A stretch of DNA of 64,000 nt from Botryococcus braunii (taxonomy: Eukaryota; Chlorophyta; Trebouxiophyceae), in NCBI GenBank assembly GCA_002005505.1, contig MVGU01001448.1:1-64000 (forward strand). Direction: 5' to 3'. A program made the translations under genes and the position numbers. Below are positions 10,601 through 20,404 of this stretch, in pieces; position 1 is the stretch's first letter; every line of letters begins with the position of its first letter. Below the pieces are notes generated by a model. The model saw nothing but the letters and a program-made list of their open reading frames with translations, was not told the origin of the DNA and did no database searches.

Positions 10601-11410
10601 ACCAGTTTTGTGGTTAATTCGACACTGAGAATGCAACGATGCACGCAACCCATTCAGAAAATTCGTAACCTTCTCATTCTCCGTGACCTCCCCACCAGGC
10701 ATGGAATTCAGGTCGGCAAGAGCGGAGTTAAACGCCAAGGCATACTCCTGAACAGACTTCGAACCTTGACGAACCCCCTGCCAGTGGCGGCGGGCCTCCG
10801 TCACCCCTACATTCTTGTCATAAAAATCAAACAGGAATTTCTGAAAATCTTCGAAAGTAGGGGAAGGATGGGTTACGACATACGAGGACCAGTGACCCTG
10901 AATGCTTGTAGAGAAAAATGAGACGCCAACGCGAAGCTTTTGCTGGTCATCGTTGATTCCCTGTGCCTCAACATAATTCTTAACAATAGCAACCCAGTGC
11001 CTAGTGTTATTTCCCGTGAACACCGGCGGCTTGCCTAACGCATTAGACGGAAGCTTGTGCGACACCGCAGGATCACGAGCAACCTCCGTCATAAAAACCT
11101 TTCGCGCATAACTTGTAGCCCAGACAGGACGAAAAGCAGCAAGAGCACCTATCTTTAGAAATTTAACAGTAGCGACATAAAACTGGGCAATCGAACTAAT
11201 GATCAGATCCGTATGATCGCCGACATCGTAGTTATCGCGCGCCACCTCGACCTTACACTTCGCCATCAGTTCATCAAAATCCTTCTTACGAAACCTTGGG
11301 TAGTCACTATCAAGCGTGAGATCCAGTGCATCAAGCTCGGCAACATCGCTGGCCGCCCCCAACTTCTCACAATACGACGTAACCAACGTGGTGAAAGTAG
11401 CTGCCGACAT
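7631..11410 (-). CDS. E gag-pol: gag, protease, RT, RNase H
   Basis: The first ATG in the frame is at 11410 (MSAATFTTLV), 37 bp inside the primer site; the open frame runs to a stop at 7631 within the solo LTR, so the real element sequence ends at about 7641. Gag has a CCHC knuckle (CYGCGLPGHKQSECP, residue about 358) in an R/G-rich tail. Protease is DTGG near residue 580, RT catalytic YLDD (FVVVYLDDVLIF) near residue 972, and RNase H runs to the end (VADPLSRNP). About 1250 codons are uninterrupted, so apart from the solo LTR and the later frameshift this half is well preserved. Related polyproteins continue directly into integrase. Confidence 0.92.
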   Translation of the reverse strand: MSAATFTTLVTSYCEKLGAASDVAELDALDLTLDSDYPRFRKKDFDELMAKCKVEVARDNYDVGDHTDLIISSIAQFYVATVKFLKIGALAAFRPVWATSYARKVFMTEVARDPAVSHKLPSNALGKPPVFTGNNTRHWVAIVKNYVEAQGINDDQQKLRVGVSFFSTSIQGHWSSYVVTHPSPTFEDFQKFLFDFYDKNVGVTEARRHWQGVRQGSKSVQEYALAFNSALADLNSMPGGEVTENEKVTNFLNGLRASLHSQCRINHKTGRAFDSYMELYQIAHGLDDTVAEGFRSRGSDMFPSNHHAYRGFGRPRGVFKARGFRARGRGFDRGDRSHHRHVPGFHHGSFPSQSMPLTCYGCGLPGHKQSECPMTPRFSQGSAQVPQAQVPQAPAHHAGSPNSGRGNAPSGRGSSRGRGRFGWYEDLSFSKLVAAHVCLEWGPGIEILVCEDTPKVNLQDGHVYAFVLKPEKAHEVLSEYNALKKNARQIGAYFVLPKRVAKAVSVAPLLKRKERIMEGRRNESVALKSAHGEERIVAPWSFEVWYDKKRPSISMVRKEHPEAQMVLRGMVAGATADCAVDTGGELSFISAEFLKKVNITPQQVDELEVEVATGDIAKVVHQVKLRTVFKSLPCVHTYYVLPKLAGDCDVLLGMDFLKRYKAKIDVAEDTCTFWNRGRGVIVKSISATAKSGRKKSTVISARHLARCMKQGCPVFVGMVSKNEGHDNETRSDEQGHEHVDRQEGNEARNEGHSDYDYDVKEFEPAFGPTNKADVPSDKSGLNHPICQHLRAEFSDVFSEKLEGLPPDRHLFHTIPLYSEHVPPSRPSYRLALPELQEAQRQVAELLEQGLIQPSCSPFSSPVPFVKKKDDTLRMVIDYRALNRITIPDRYPLPRTDELLDKLQGAVCFTSLDLLSGYHQIRLQEEDVPKTAFRVPFGHYEFKVLPFGLTNAPATFQRMMNRVFHDFVAEGFVVVYLDDVLIFSRTEEEHKEHLQKVFERLREEKLFVKLKKCSFCQPELRYLGFIVGKHGIKIDPDKVAAVMKWVVPTTATEVRQFLGLCNFSRKFVQGYSQLAAPLNHLLRKGVPWLWTDACQKAFDGLKWAITNAPVLAIPDLSPDAPKFRVVCDASKNGVGAVLEQNGRPCAYMSRKFSDAERNYHVTEQELAAVCMALTDWRCYLLGKPFEVVTDHAANTSVLSPRQARWSELLQMYSIEWKYEPGRTNVADPLSRNPAFVVSSLVHTPRGSVQRRAAMGGRGIV

Positions 11411-11446
11411 TATACCCAACAGGTAGATTAGCAAAACCTTGCTTTA

Positions 11447-11459
11447 CTCGCCGATACCA
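11447..11459 (-). promoter_or_regulatory. E primer-binding site
   Basis: On the minus strand TGGTATCGGCGAG lies 37 bp upstream of the gag ATG. It is complementary to a tRNA 3' end, and its core is the same as at 4799 and 50142. Confidence 0.82.
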
Positions 11460-11859
11460 CCTTATAGTGGCAAAGGAAGAGAGAGAGAGACGAGACACCA
11501 GTCAGGTTAGAGCATTCAGCGGAATCTGTTACAAGCCGGTCAGCACCGGGAAATCCTTCGACGCCAAGACGCGTGCCACTTTCCAGAACCTTCATTTCAG
11601 GACCCGGCAGCTTCCTGCCCAAAATCCTACACATTTCAGGACCTGGCAGCTTCCTGCCGTTACACCAACCCTCACAGGGGATTCTTCCTCTGCCTCTTTA
11701 CACACAGGTTCAGATTACTATGTTTTGGGTTCAGTTTGATTCCCACCTCCATCCATAATTTCTACTGCCTGCTACCCACCAGTCAGGGTTTACGTTTGTC
11801 GATACGCCTTTCGGTTGTCTGGCCCCAGCCCCCTGTCTCTCTCCCTCCCTCCCTCTTCA

Positions 11860-11931
<72 letters not shown>

Positions 11932-12990
11932 CCCCCTCTCCCTCTCTTTCTCCTTGTGATGGAATGTAGGGATTTCCCGGCATTTCTGGACATTTCCCTT
12001 ACCCCTAGCCTAGGCGCACATGTGGCGCACATGTCGTACGAGCAACGCGAGTACGCACGTGCCTAGCGTCTAGCCTTGGCTTCCTAGCCGTCGAATTCCA
12101 TTGGATAGTTATGGACGTTACTCTCATAGTAGGATTCTAGGATATTTTCTAGATACTATTGTAGAGGTTTGGTGGACTAGTGCGCTACCATTGGAGGAAC
12201 GTGAACACACGATCACGAACCACGGGAAGGAACGGATAGAGACGTAAGCCACGGGAAGACACGCACTCAGGTAATTTGGAAGCTTAGTAGACCACAAGTA
12301 GGGAGTGGAAGCTCCGTGAGGTGGGGGTTACTTGTAATTGGAAAGAGCGTCCAACTTGTCGGCCATCCGGCCTTGTCTCTCTCTCTCTCACAACTTGGAA
12401 ATTCTCCCTAACTTGTGCATTCTACGACACTCCTTCTCTCTCCCTCTCCCTCTCAATATCACCTGTAATATTTGGCCCCTAGATTCCGCGTCCCGGCATG
12501 ATGGAATTTTGGTTATGCGGTTAGACAAGGCTTCACTCTTAATTCTAAATACAGTACTATAGTACCATGAACCCAACACTTTTCCTCGAGCATACACAAA
12601 GCGTCACCCTTGTGGTGACGATATCACCTCTCGTCCCCTCTTCACGTCTACACCTCTTCATGGTATCAGTGATACTATCACCTCTTGTCCTCAGCCACTG
12701 AAAGATCGGTCTCTCAGCGGCTGGGGACAAGGGGTGGTGCCAGACTGTATACACGACAGTACGTACCGTCGCCTAACACATGTGCACACTTTCCCACTTT
12801 CTACAACTATCAAGTTATCCACTCTCCATATTGTTTACTAGCAGAATGACTATTATTTGTCCGCATACTTAATGACCAAGAAGAAGTGTACCCTTCAAGG
12901 TCCCTTATAAGGGACAAATGAAGCCGGCATTGTCATGATCCGATAAACAAGCTGGCCAGGGTCTCAATCTAGTCGGCAAATAAGACTTTC
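11460..12990 (-). other. Probable remains of E 5' LTR plus unassigned sequence
   Basis: Sequence right of the E primer site must start with the E 5' LTR (minus-strand end near CCACTATAAGG). The other LTR boundary could not be found. A 27-bp direct repeat with a 39-bp period (11593-11619 and 11632-11658, CATTTCAGGACC) and a (CT)n run at about 11868-11930 are present. No coding region was recognised. Confidence 0.45.
11868..11930 (+). repeat. (CT)n microsatellite
   Basis: A nearly pure CT dinucleotide run of about 60 bp flanked by C-rich sequence. Open frames on either strand here encode only Ser-Leu or Arg-Glu repeats and are not genes. Confidence 0.95.
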
Positions 12991-12992
12991 GT

Positions 12993-13446
<454 letters not shown>

Positions 13447-13577
13447 CGAGATCTGTAGATCACCTTCTCCCTCCCTCCCTCCCTCCCAGACGTAACTAAA
13501 CAGTATCCATATAATTTAAGAAGGGGAGCATCGCGAAGCCACAAACTTGGTTTTGCACCATGCACCATATGGACCAT

Positions 13578-13605
13578 ATGTACGATATATGCATATATCG
13601 TACAT
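13578..13605. repeat. Perfect 28-bp palindrome
   Basis: ATGTACGATATATG followed directly by its exact reverse complement, with no spacer. It lies in unassigned sequence between the CT satellite and the J1 fragment. Confidence 0.9.
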
Positions 13606-13893
13606 GATTTATTCGTTTGCAATAATGTTGCAATACTGGCACCTCCGTGGGCATCACTTCGACATGGCTGCCAAATTTATTGGTCCCTCGTTCTCCGTCC
13701 TGCGCCCGCATCTCATTGATATTGATATTTTTTTCCTCTCAATAGGCACGCCAATACCCTCCCTGTGGCCTCTCTCCATGCCTCCCCTTTGGTTAGCCCC
13801 TACTGATCCCCAGCTAGCTATAATAGCGCTATTGCAGCAATAGCACAGCGGAAGAGGCTTAGAAATGAGACAATCACGATGGTCGAGGAAAAT
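13606..13893. other. Unassigned sequence
   Basis: Nothing coding is recognised. The last 40 bp before 13894 are purine-rich and could be a polypurine tract for the J1 LTR-like fragment. Confidence 0.4.
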
Positions 13894-14118
13894 ATGTTAC
13901 ATGAATGATCCGAGTCTCTACTCTTAGACCCGGAGTGAATCAAGTTATAAGTGTACGACCACGTACGCGTCGTACAGGCAACCGAGCGAACTATCTGAGC
14001 GAGGTTGTACTGCGGATCTAGGTCAGCTAGGCAACTCATAGAGCAATGCCATGGACCCTAGTAGAGCTCTGAGTATAGGTCAGCGGAAGAGGTTTTGTCA
14101 AACAAAGAGGCAGTTCGT
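13894..14118 (+). repeat. LTR-like fragment J1
   Basis: It starts TGTTACATGA and shares with 59843-60060 a similar layout. That includes a nearly identical 36-bp core (13978-14013 and 59924-59959, GCAACCGAGCGAACTA then GAGCGAGGTTGTACTG) at about the same distance from the TG. The two copies lie in the same orientation just outside the two LTRs of element D. They may be LTRs of an older element into which D inserted, or diverged terminal parts of D's own repeats. Confidence 0.6.
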
Positions 14119-15447
14119 TGTCGTGAACTGGAATGTGACCGTGTACATTGGTGGCCATCCGATTGATTTAAACTGACAATGTGTGTATTTGGCGTAGCCA
14201 CAAAGGTGATTAGTAAACGACCCTCAATCGGACTTGTACAGCTTTTATCATGGCTCTTATTTGACATTTCATAAAGTCGTGGAAAAATGGCGCTTGTCTT
14301 TACCCTTTTGTACCTGGACTGGGGTATTTGTCCCTGATTTAGGTCCTAAGGGCAAAATTGTGTATTCCGGTGATGTCATTCGAAGCAACGGTTGGAATTG
14401 AATGTTCGCGGAGACTTTGGTACTCGGTAGGTGCCATGCAGTTCGGCACGAGGAACTTTGACTTTTAGCCGTCCGCTGATCGATGTGTTGGCAGTGTTTT
14501 GGCCGCCCTTGATCATGTGAGGGCATGTGTTAATACGGCTTGGGAAGCTGTACGTATTACTAGAGGGGAGTGTATATTAGGGGCTCAGCCTCCGGCCCAC
14601 AAGCAACAGTATAATTCGGAAAGTTGCGTGTAAAGCATAGCGCCCCAACTCCGTGTCTGTCCGCGGCCCCCGGCGATATAGGGATGTTGATTGTTTGACC
14701 TGTTGTTTGGATTATTTCTGAAACACATCACTTGCAGTAATATAGTACGTTTTGTGACACCACTGACTTGCCGAGTTAGGCCATTGATCGTCCCGGAGAT
14801 AACCGTTAATTTGTTTGGTAACACCCAAATTTCTACTGAATGTGAAACAATATTGTCATAATTAAGTTGTCAAAGTGAAAGGAAAACGTGAGAAGAACAA
14901 TACCCACGTTAGTAAGACGTTAAACACACCCCCTCCGCGGAAATACCATCCTTACCCCGAAAACAAACAGCCACCACCATAACAACCTCACCGAAGTTTC
15001 AAAACACCCATGAGCTAGGTGACCACAAAGATTCCAGGAAGATCTGAACCACAATTTAGGGGCCAGCACCAGCCGCCCGACCACCGATCCCACACCCACG
15101 AAGAACTCCAGGAAAACACGTTGGGAAGAAAACACACAACCTAGAAAACAAAAGCCTTTTAAGAAAACCGTTAGTAATCTAATGACACTTAAACCACCAG
15201 ATCCAGCACGAGTCCAGCCCCGCAGCTCGGAGCCGAACGAGCCTGAAAGCAATCGGAGCCAGCCTCCGGTTATCGTCCGAAAAAGCAGTCTAGTAAGTCC
15301 CTCCCAAGTGCTAGGTCCCGGGGCCTCACAAACCCGGGTGGCGATCCGACCAATCGATTCGAACCTACATTTATAACCCCGCAGCCCGACTGAATCTCTA
15401 ACTAACCGAAAAATTTTGTTTGGTACCCTTGGGCACGGAACCCTGTA
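14119..15447 (+). repeat. D 5' LTR
   Basis: Homologous with three separated pieces of the 3' LTR (45399-45569, 51273-52417, 59654-59809). Joining them at the target duplications of G and H gives one continuous match. The left boundary TGTCGTG is clear because the 3' copy follows a purine tract. The right boundary is approximate, where similarity fades after ACGGAACCC. Long antisense open frames in it are kept in both copies only because the repeat is kept; no known protein resembles them. Confidence 0.85.
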
Positions 15448-15465
15448 TGGCTGCACCGTCCAGGG
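15448..15465 (+). promoter_or_regulatory. Possible D primer-binding site
   Basis: TGGCTGCACCGTCCAGGG lies where LTR similarity ends and starts with the TGG expected opposite a tRNA CCA end. The tRNA is not identified, and it differs from the TGGTATCGGCGA site of the other gypsy elements. Confidence 0.35.
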
Positions 15466-15589
15466 AGTTTTAGCGCGTTAACTTTGTTAACCCTAGGCTC
15501 TCCGAATCTGGTCTTCTGCGCAGAAGTTTGCCGTGTTTCTTGTACAAAGTTGTACCGTAACTTGAATCAGTTGAGCTTTGTCTGCATAT

Positions 15590-17560
15590 AGGACTGGGTA
15601 TACCCCTTTAGGAGGGTCTTGATTACATTCCGTTTGTCGCAGGAGTTGACAGCAGAAGCATCAGCATCAACCGTTTGAAGCGAAACCATACTTTAGGAAA
15701 GTTCAGTTTATAGCACATCATCGTCTGTACTGCACAGTTAGTTGAGACAATTTGATTGATTGCAGCACTTGCTGTCTGTTTGTGTTGATCTTAAAAATAT
15801 TATAGACCATACATTACAAATCGCGATTGCTTGATTGTTTCTTTATCGAAGGTTCTGTAGCACCAAAGATCGCGACAGTTTGATACCAATCTACAGAGAT
15901 ACAGCGGTATATGATCTGAGAGTCCGAAGAATTTATTGTAATAATTTTAAAAGCAGAATTAAAGTACTTTAGTGTTCTTTACCTTTGCTATTTGGGAGGT
16001 CCAAGGTTGCGCTTCAGTACCTCAATACATAGAATTGGGTATACCCCTTTAGGAGGGGCCTGATTCCTTCCGTTTTGTTGCAGGTACCAGCAGCACACCA
16101 ACAGCAACAATTATCAGCAGTGATACTACACATTAGGCATAAATCCGTTTATAGCATAAAACCACCTGTACTGCCAAGTTAGTTGAAGCAATATCAATAC
16201 TTTGCGCAATTGATTTCTGTTTGACTGATTTTTATATTCATCCAAGAAAGTACCGAATTCAATCGCGATTGTCTCACTGTTTCTTTAACGAAGCCCTTGC
16301 AGCATCCAAGATCGCGACAGTTAGACACATATCTAAGCAATACACCAGTAATCGATCTGAAACTTTGGAGAGGTGATTGCAAAAATTATTAGAAAAGTAT
16401 CATAGCATTCCTGGGTTACCTGCATTTGTCATTTGTTCTTAGGAAAGACCAAGGCTGTGTTGTGTCGCCTTAGTGCCTAGAATTGGGTACACCCCTTCAG
16501 GAGGGGCTTGATTACATTCCGTTTGTTGCAGGCACCAACAGCACACCGACAGCGACAATAACCAGCAGTGATACTACACAGTAGGCATAGAGCAGTTTAT
16601 AGTATTACACCACCTGTCCTGCAGAGCTGATTGAAGCCAAATAAATACCTTGGGCCCTTGCTTTCTGTCTGATTGATTTACATATATACTAAGGGAGTAA
16701 ATCTTCCAATCGCGATTGCCTCACTGTTTCTTTAACGACGTTCTTGCAGCACCAAAGATCGCGAGAGTGCAATACAAATCTGTTGGAAATACATCGATAA
16801 TTGACCTGAGCGGTTGAAGAAGTGATTTCTACTATATTAGAAGAGGTATCAAAGTACTTCTGGGTTACCTGCATTTTGTCACTAGAAAAGACCAAAGTTG
16901 GGGTGCATCGCCTTAGTACGTAAAATTGGATATACCCCTTAGGAGGGGTCTGATTACTTTCCGTTTGTCACAGGTACTAATATCAAAGCTACAGCAACGA
17001 TAATCAGCAGTAAAACAGTATTGTAGGAATAGACCAGTTTATACCACATCATCCATTGTACTGCCTAGACAGTTGTAGCAATTGGGAAACCTTGAGCACT
17101 TGAAATCTGTTTGCTTGCTTGTTACAAACTATTGAGTACGAGTAATTCACCACCGCGTTTGCCGTTTTGTTTCTTTATCGAAGTTCCTGCAGTCTCAAAG
17201 ATCGCGGTAATCTGAATCATTACGGTAGGAATATTTGACGCTACGATCTGATAACCGAAAATTGTTGATTGCTGTGCTCTTCTAACAAGAATCAGAGTAC
17301 ACTTGTGTGTGTTGCAAATAATATTTGAAAGTTCCCAAGGAGTGGCACATCGTTAGTGGAAACTTGAGTTACCGCATTAGAGGAAGTGCCTATCATTGAA
17401 CAGCTTGTATTTGAAAGTAAATAGAGAGGGAAAATTGAAAAACGCCTTGTTTGGGTGGAAAGCAATTAAAGTTGTGGGTACACCCCATTAAGGGGGGGTC
17501 TGATTACACCACGGTTGTTTGAGCAGGTACCCCACAGCCCTCAAAACTACACCAGCCACT
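15590..17560 (+). repeat. Five tandem leader repeats of about 440 bp
   Basis: Units start near 15593, 16033, 16479, 16921 and 17473, the last partial. Each opens with a conserved block GGGTATACCCC-TT(T/C)AGGAGGGG, which can fold as a CCCCT/AGGGG hairpin. A TGATTACATTCCGTTTG segment follows, ending in GCAGG. The first four also share an inner block ATCGCGATTG ... CTGTTTCTTTA(T/A)CGA ... AAAGATCGCG. The fourth unit is longer (about 550 bp). The array lies in the untranslated leader between LTR and gag and contains no coding frame. Confidence 0.88.
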
Positions 17561-17666
17561 ACAGTCTACAGTAAGTAAAGGCAACTGCCGTATCAAAACT
17601 TCACGAGCCTCATCTCTAAGTGTGTGTTAGGCCCATCTAGGAGGTAGGACCACATCAAACACTGAC

Positions 17667-18207
17667 ATGGCAGACGCGCAAGCCCCTGTTCGTTTGGAAT
17701 TTTTCTATGGAAGGCCCACTGAGGATCCATTTCAGTGGCTGGAATCGTTTGAGCTGTTCATAGAGGTTAATCGGGTGGAAGGAGATCGGGTATTGAGATT
17801 TGTTAAGCATGCAATGAGGGAATAGGCCTATACTTGGTTCCGAGCAAATCAGGATGACATATTAGATTGGGAAGATTGTAAAGAGGCCTTTCTCGAGCGG
17901 TTCGGCCTTGATGAAGATACACTTATGTCTAAAGTAGATTCTTGCATGCAGCAACCCAACGAAAATGTACAAAGTTATGCTGACAGGTTTAGAAAACTGA
18001 TGGGATACCTGCAGAATCCATTACCAGTCAGGATGGTTACAAAATTATGTGTGAAAGGACTAGTCCCCCACCTTAAGGAGAGGGTACAAATGACATACCC
18101 AGGCAATGGAGCTTTGGCGGAGATTATACGGTTGGCTGCCAACCATGAGCAGACCTTTGGGCATGCCCCATTAGGAGGTATGTACCTTAATGAAAACATA
18201 GAAGTGC
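17667..18207 (+). pseudogene. D gag, N-terminal part
   Basis: ATG at 17667 opens MADAQAPVRLEFFYGRP, a retrotransposon gag start of the type with an FxGxxxEDPxxWLxxFE motif. An in-frame TAG occurs at codon 53 (17823-17825). Reading then continues through the capsid-like helices (WEDCKEAFLERFG, ENVQSYADRFRKLM, VKGLVPHLKERV) to about 18205. There a one-base frameshift moves the proper frame to the next register. It is packaging protein of the element, now inactive. No zinc knuckle is seen in this part. Confidence 0.85.
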
Positions 18208-19033
18208 CGGCGAGAGGACTGAGCAATGGAATCGCCGCGCCAATGACAATGCGGATCAGCGCGCAGCACGCCCGCCGCCGCAGCAGAATCAGAGAGAGAA
18301 CAATAGAGATAATAGAGACAACAGAAATTGGCAGCGTCAGCGAGACTTTCCGGAGCGACGCAACCAGCAGGAAGCAGCACCGCCTAGACAAACTGCACCA
18401 ATCAACCCACCAAGGGAGGCACCTGCGCTACCTCCGGCCAATGAAATTGAGACCCTCACAAGGGAGATGGAGAGATTAAGAATTCAAATTGCAGAATTGC
18501 AGAGGCCCCCGCCAGCTGCTAATTTCACTCAATTTCAAGAGGATCGGACCATGGAAGATCAGCCCCAGGCCAGAATAATGTATGATGGGTTTACAGACCC
18601 ATTCCCGGTATACCCTATATATGCTACCAAGAGGCCAGCAGAAAATCCACCCGAAGCAGACCCCGCACCGCTACGCCGTCGCCCCAACAATCTGGAGCAA
18701 ACTACAGTGGACCCAAGGAACCCACCTAGGCCTGCCGCCCCACGGCCTGCCCCAGCACAACATCAACCACATGAACCAAGAACCCCAGCCGCACCTCAGC
18801 CAGTACCTGTAAGAGGGCCAGCAGCGCGCCCTCCAGTGGACCTAGGGGGACTGCCACCCCTACCTCATGTAGCTCGTCCCGCCGCGTATAGAAGACCAGG
18901 AACTACCGCGCCGGCAACCACGGAGCCTATTCAACAAATAAAAGGCCTGCCTATGAAGCTTAGCGTGCAATCCTATTTGAACCATATTAGCGAAGAAGAA
19001 TTTCAGAGGTCCATCCAGGAGCTTCAGGAGTAA
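18208..19033 (+). pseudogene. D gag, C-terminal part
   Basis: Beyond the frameshift the frame reads ERTEQWNRRAND, followed by Q/N/R-rich low-complexity sequence and a coiled-coil-like EIETLTREMERLRIQIAEL. A long proline-rich region follows to SIQELQE and an in-frame TAA at 19031-19033. No CCHC knuckle was found. The same frame continues into the protease region after the stop, so gag and pol were originally one reading frame here. Confidence 0.8.
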
Positions 19034-20404
19034 CGCCGCCATTTCCTTCAAGCCCGACAGAATAACCCACCACGACCTAGAGAGGTTGAAGCTGAAATGG
19101 TAGTGCTTTCCAGTGACACCTCAGAAGGTCTCTCAGCCAGCGACTCGCCCGAGGGGACGCCACAGTTGCAACCCCCTCAATTGAACCTACAAAGGCACCT
19201 TGTAAACACTACTGTAGCTACTGTCCCTATTATTATTAATGAATTGGTGTTTGAGGATGGAATCATTGACACTGGTGCCACAAACACCATGATTTCACAG
19301 TCAGCCGCGCGACATTTGAACTTGATGGACCAGATTGAGCCTTCACGCCTTAGATATTCTTGTGCAGATGGTAAAATGTCCACTCCATGGGGTATTATTC
19401 GCAAGTTACCTGTGGCAGTGGAAGGTTTAGTAATTCCTATTGACGTATTTGTTAGTGGGGCCACTTCGTACGATGTACTCTTAGGGACTGATTGGTTAAC
19501 TCAAGCCCACGCTGAAATAAGCTTCGCCAAGCAAGAGATATCTTTCCGAATAGAACCACAAATCATGGGAAGGGTTCCCATTACTGTTATGCCTGCTAGC
19601 AAGAGTAGTAATCGATACTGTGTTGCTCGCCTCCCTGAATTAGACCTTGGCGGTCCCGCGGGGCCTCCTGCGGGCCTGAGGGTACCAGAGGTACCCGATC
19701 TACCGGACGATAACATGAACGACGGAGACGACATAACAGGAGAATTAGAGGAAGAAGTGGACCTTAATGCCGCAAGTGATGAAGAAATGGAGAGTACTGA
19801 TCAATCTGAAGAAGAGTATTCGGGGGACGAGGAGGTCTTCTCGTCTGATTCCGAAGTGGAGATCTTCAATGCCCTTGTTAGAGATGAGGGGGAGGAACTC
19901 ATGTTTGCTGCACACTCCTACTTAACTGAGGACTGGATGTTGGAAGTTAATGTTTTTAAAGAGATAGAAGCTCAGTGGGGTCCCTTTGACATTGACGCAT
20001 GTTGTGATGCCCAAGGCTACAACTCACAACTTCCTTTGTATTGGTCTAGCGAAACCGACTGCTTAATGCAAAACTGGACCCACATGAGTGTATATTGCAA
20101 CCCTCATTTTTCTTTAATTACTAGCATAGTTGAACATTGCTTTGCATGCTTCACGGCGAGTCCCTTCACCACCAGTGCCGTACTTGTTCTCCCATGGTGG
20201 CCTTCTGCCCCTTGGTTTCCAACGGTTATTGAGCAATTCGAAATTATCAGGCAGTTCCTTCCTGGAGTACAGCTGTTCACAGCTCCTGGAGAGGATCCGG
20301 CAGGTCCCCGACGTCGTATTGGCCCAACTAGATGGCCTGTCATAATTGTGCGAATACCCACTTCACTTAGAAAGGAAGATCCTGGTATGCAGAGGTTGAG
20401 ATAG
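19034..20404 (+). pseudogene. D protease and Dam-like methyltransferase domain
   Basis: The frame continues from the TAA through RRHFLQARQ to a retropepsin (IIDTGATNTM near 19264, LLGTDWLTQ near 19482). After an acidic linker comes a domain at about 19928-20380. Its motifs are WGPFDIDACCDAQG, LYWSSETDCLMQNW, VYCNPHF, LVLPWWPSAPW and WPVIIVRIP. This order matches phage-type and retrotransposon-borne Dam-like N6-adenine methyltransferases, in which the catalytic motif is NPP(Y/F). Here it is NPHF, so catalysis is doubtful. An in-frame TAG at 20402-20404 separates it from RT. The call comes from motif order alone. Confidence 0.75.

Larger units (their letters stand above)
5144..11460 (-). mobile_element. 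Ty3/gypsy chromovirus E, interrupted by a solo LTR
   Basis: A minus-strand element with primer site (11447-11459), gag with CCHC knuckle, protease, RT, RNase H, integrase and chromodomain. It is split near the RNase H-integrase linker by a 694-bp solo LTR with a perfect 5-bp duplication, and it has one further one-base frameshift. The 3' LTR is presumably the block ending at 5143. The expected matching 5' LTR right of 11460 was not recognised, so the element may be truncated or its LTRs strongly diverged. Confidence 0.88.

Noticed and set aside
11460..12100. A defined 5' LTR for chromovirus E
   Set aside because: No match to the sequence at 4972-5143 could be found, so the LTR border cannot be stated.
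14920..15456. 178-codon antisense frame in the D LTR, with a 175-codon counterpart at 51894-52421
   Set aside because: It is kept open in both copies only because both are copies of one LTR. Composition is low in charged core motifs, and no domain is recognised.
15590..17560. CRISPR-like array
   Set aside because: Units are about 440 bp with diverged copies, not short identical repeats with unique spacers; the context is a retrotransposon leader in a eukaryote.
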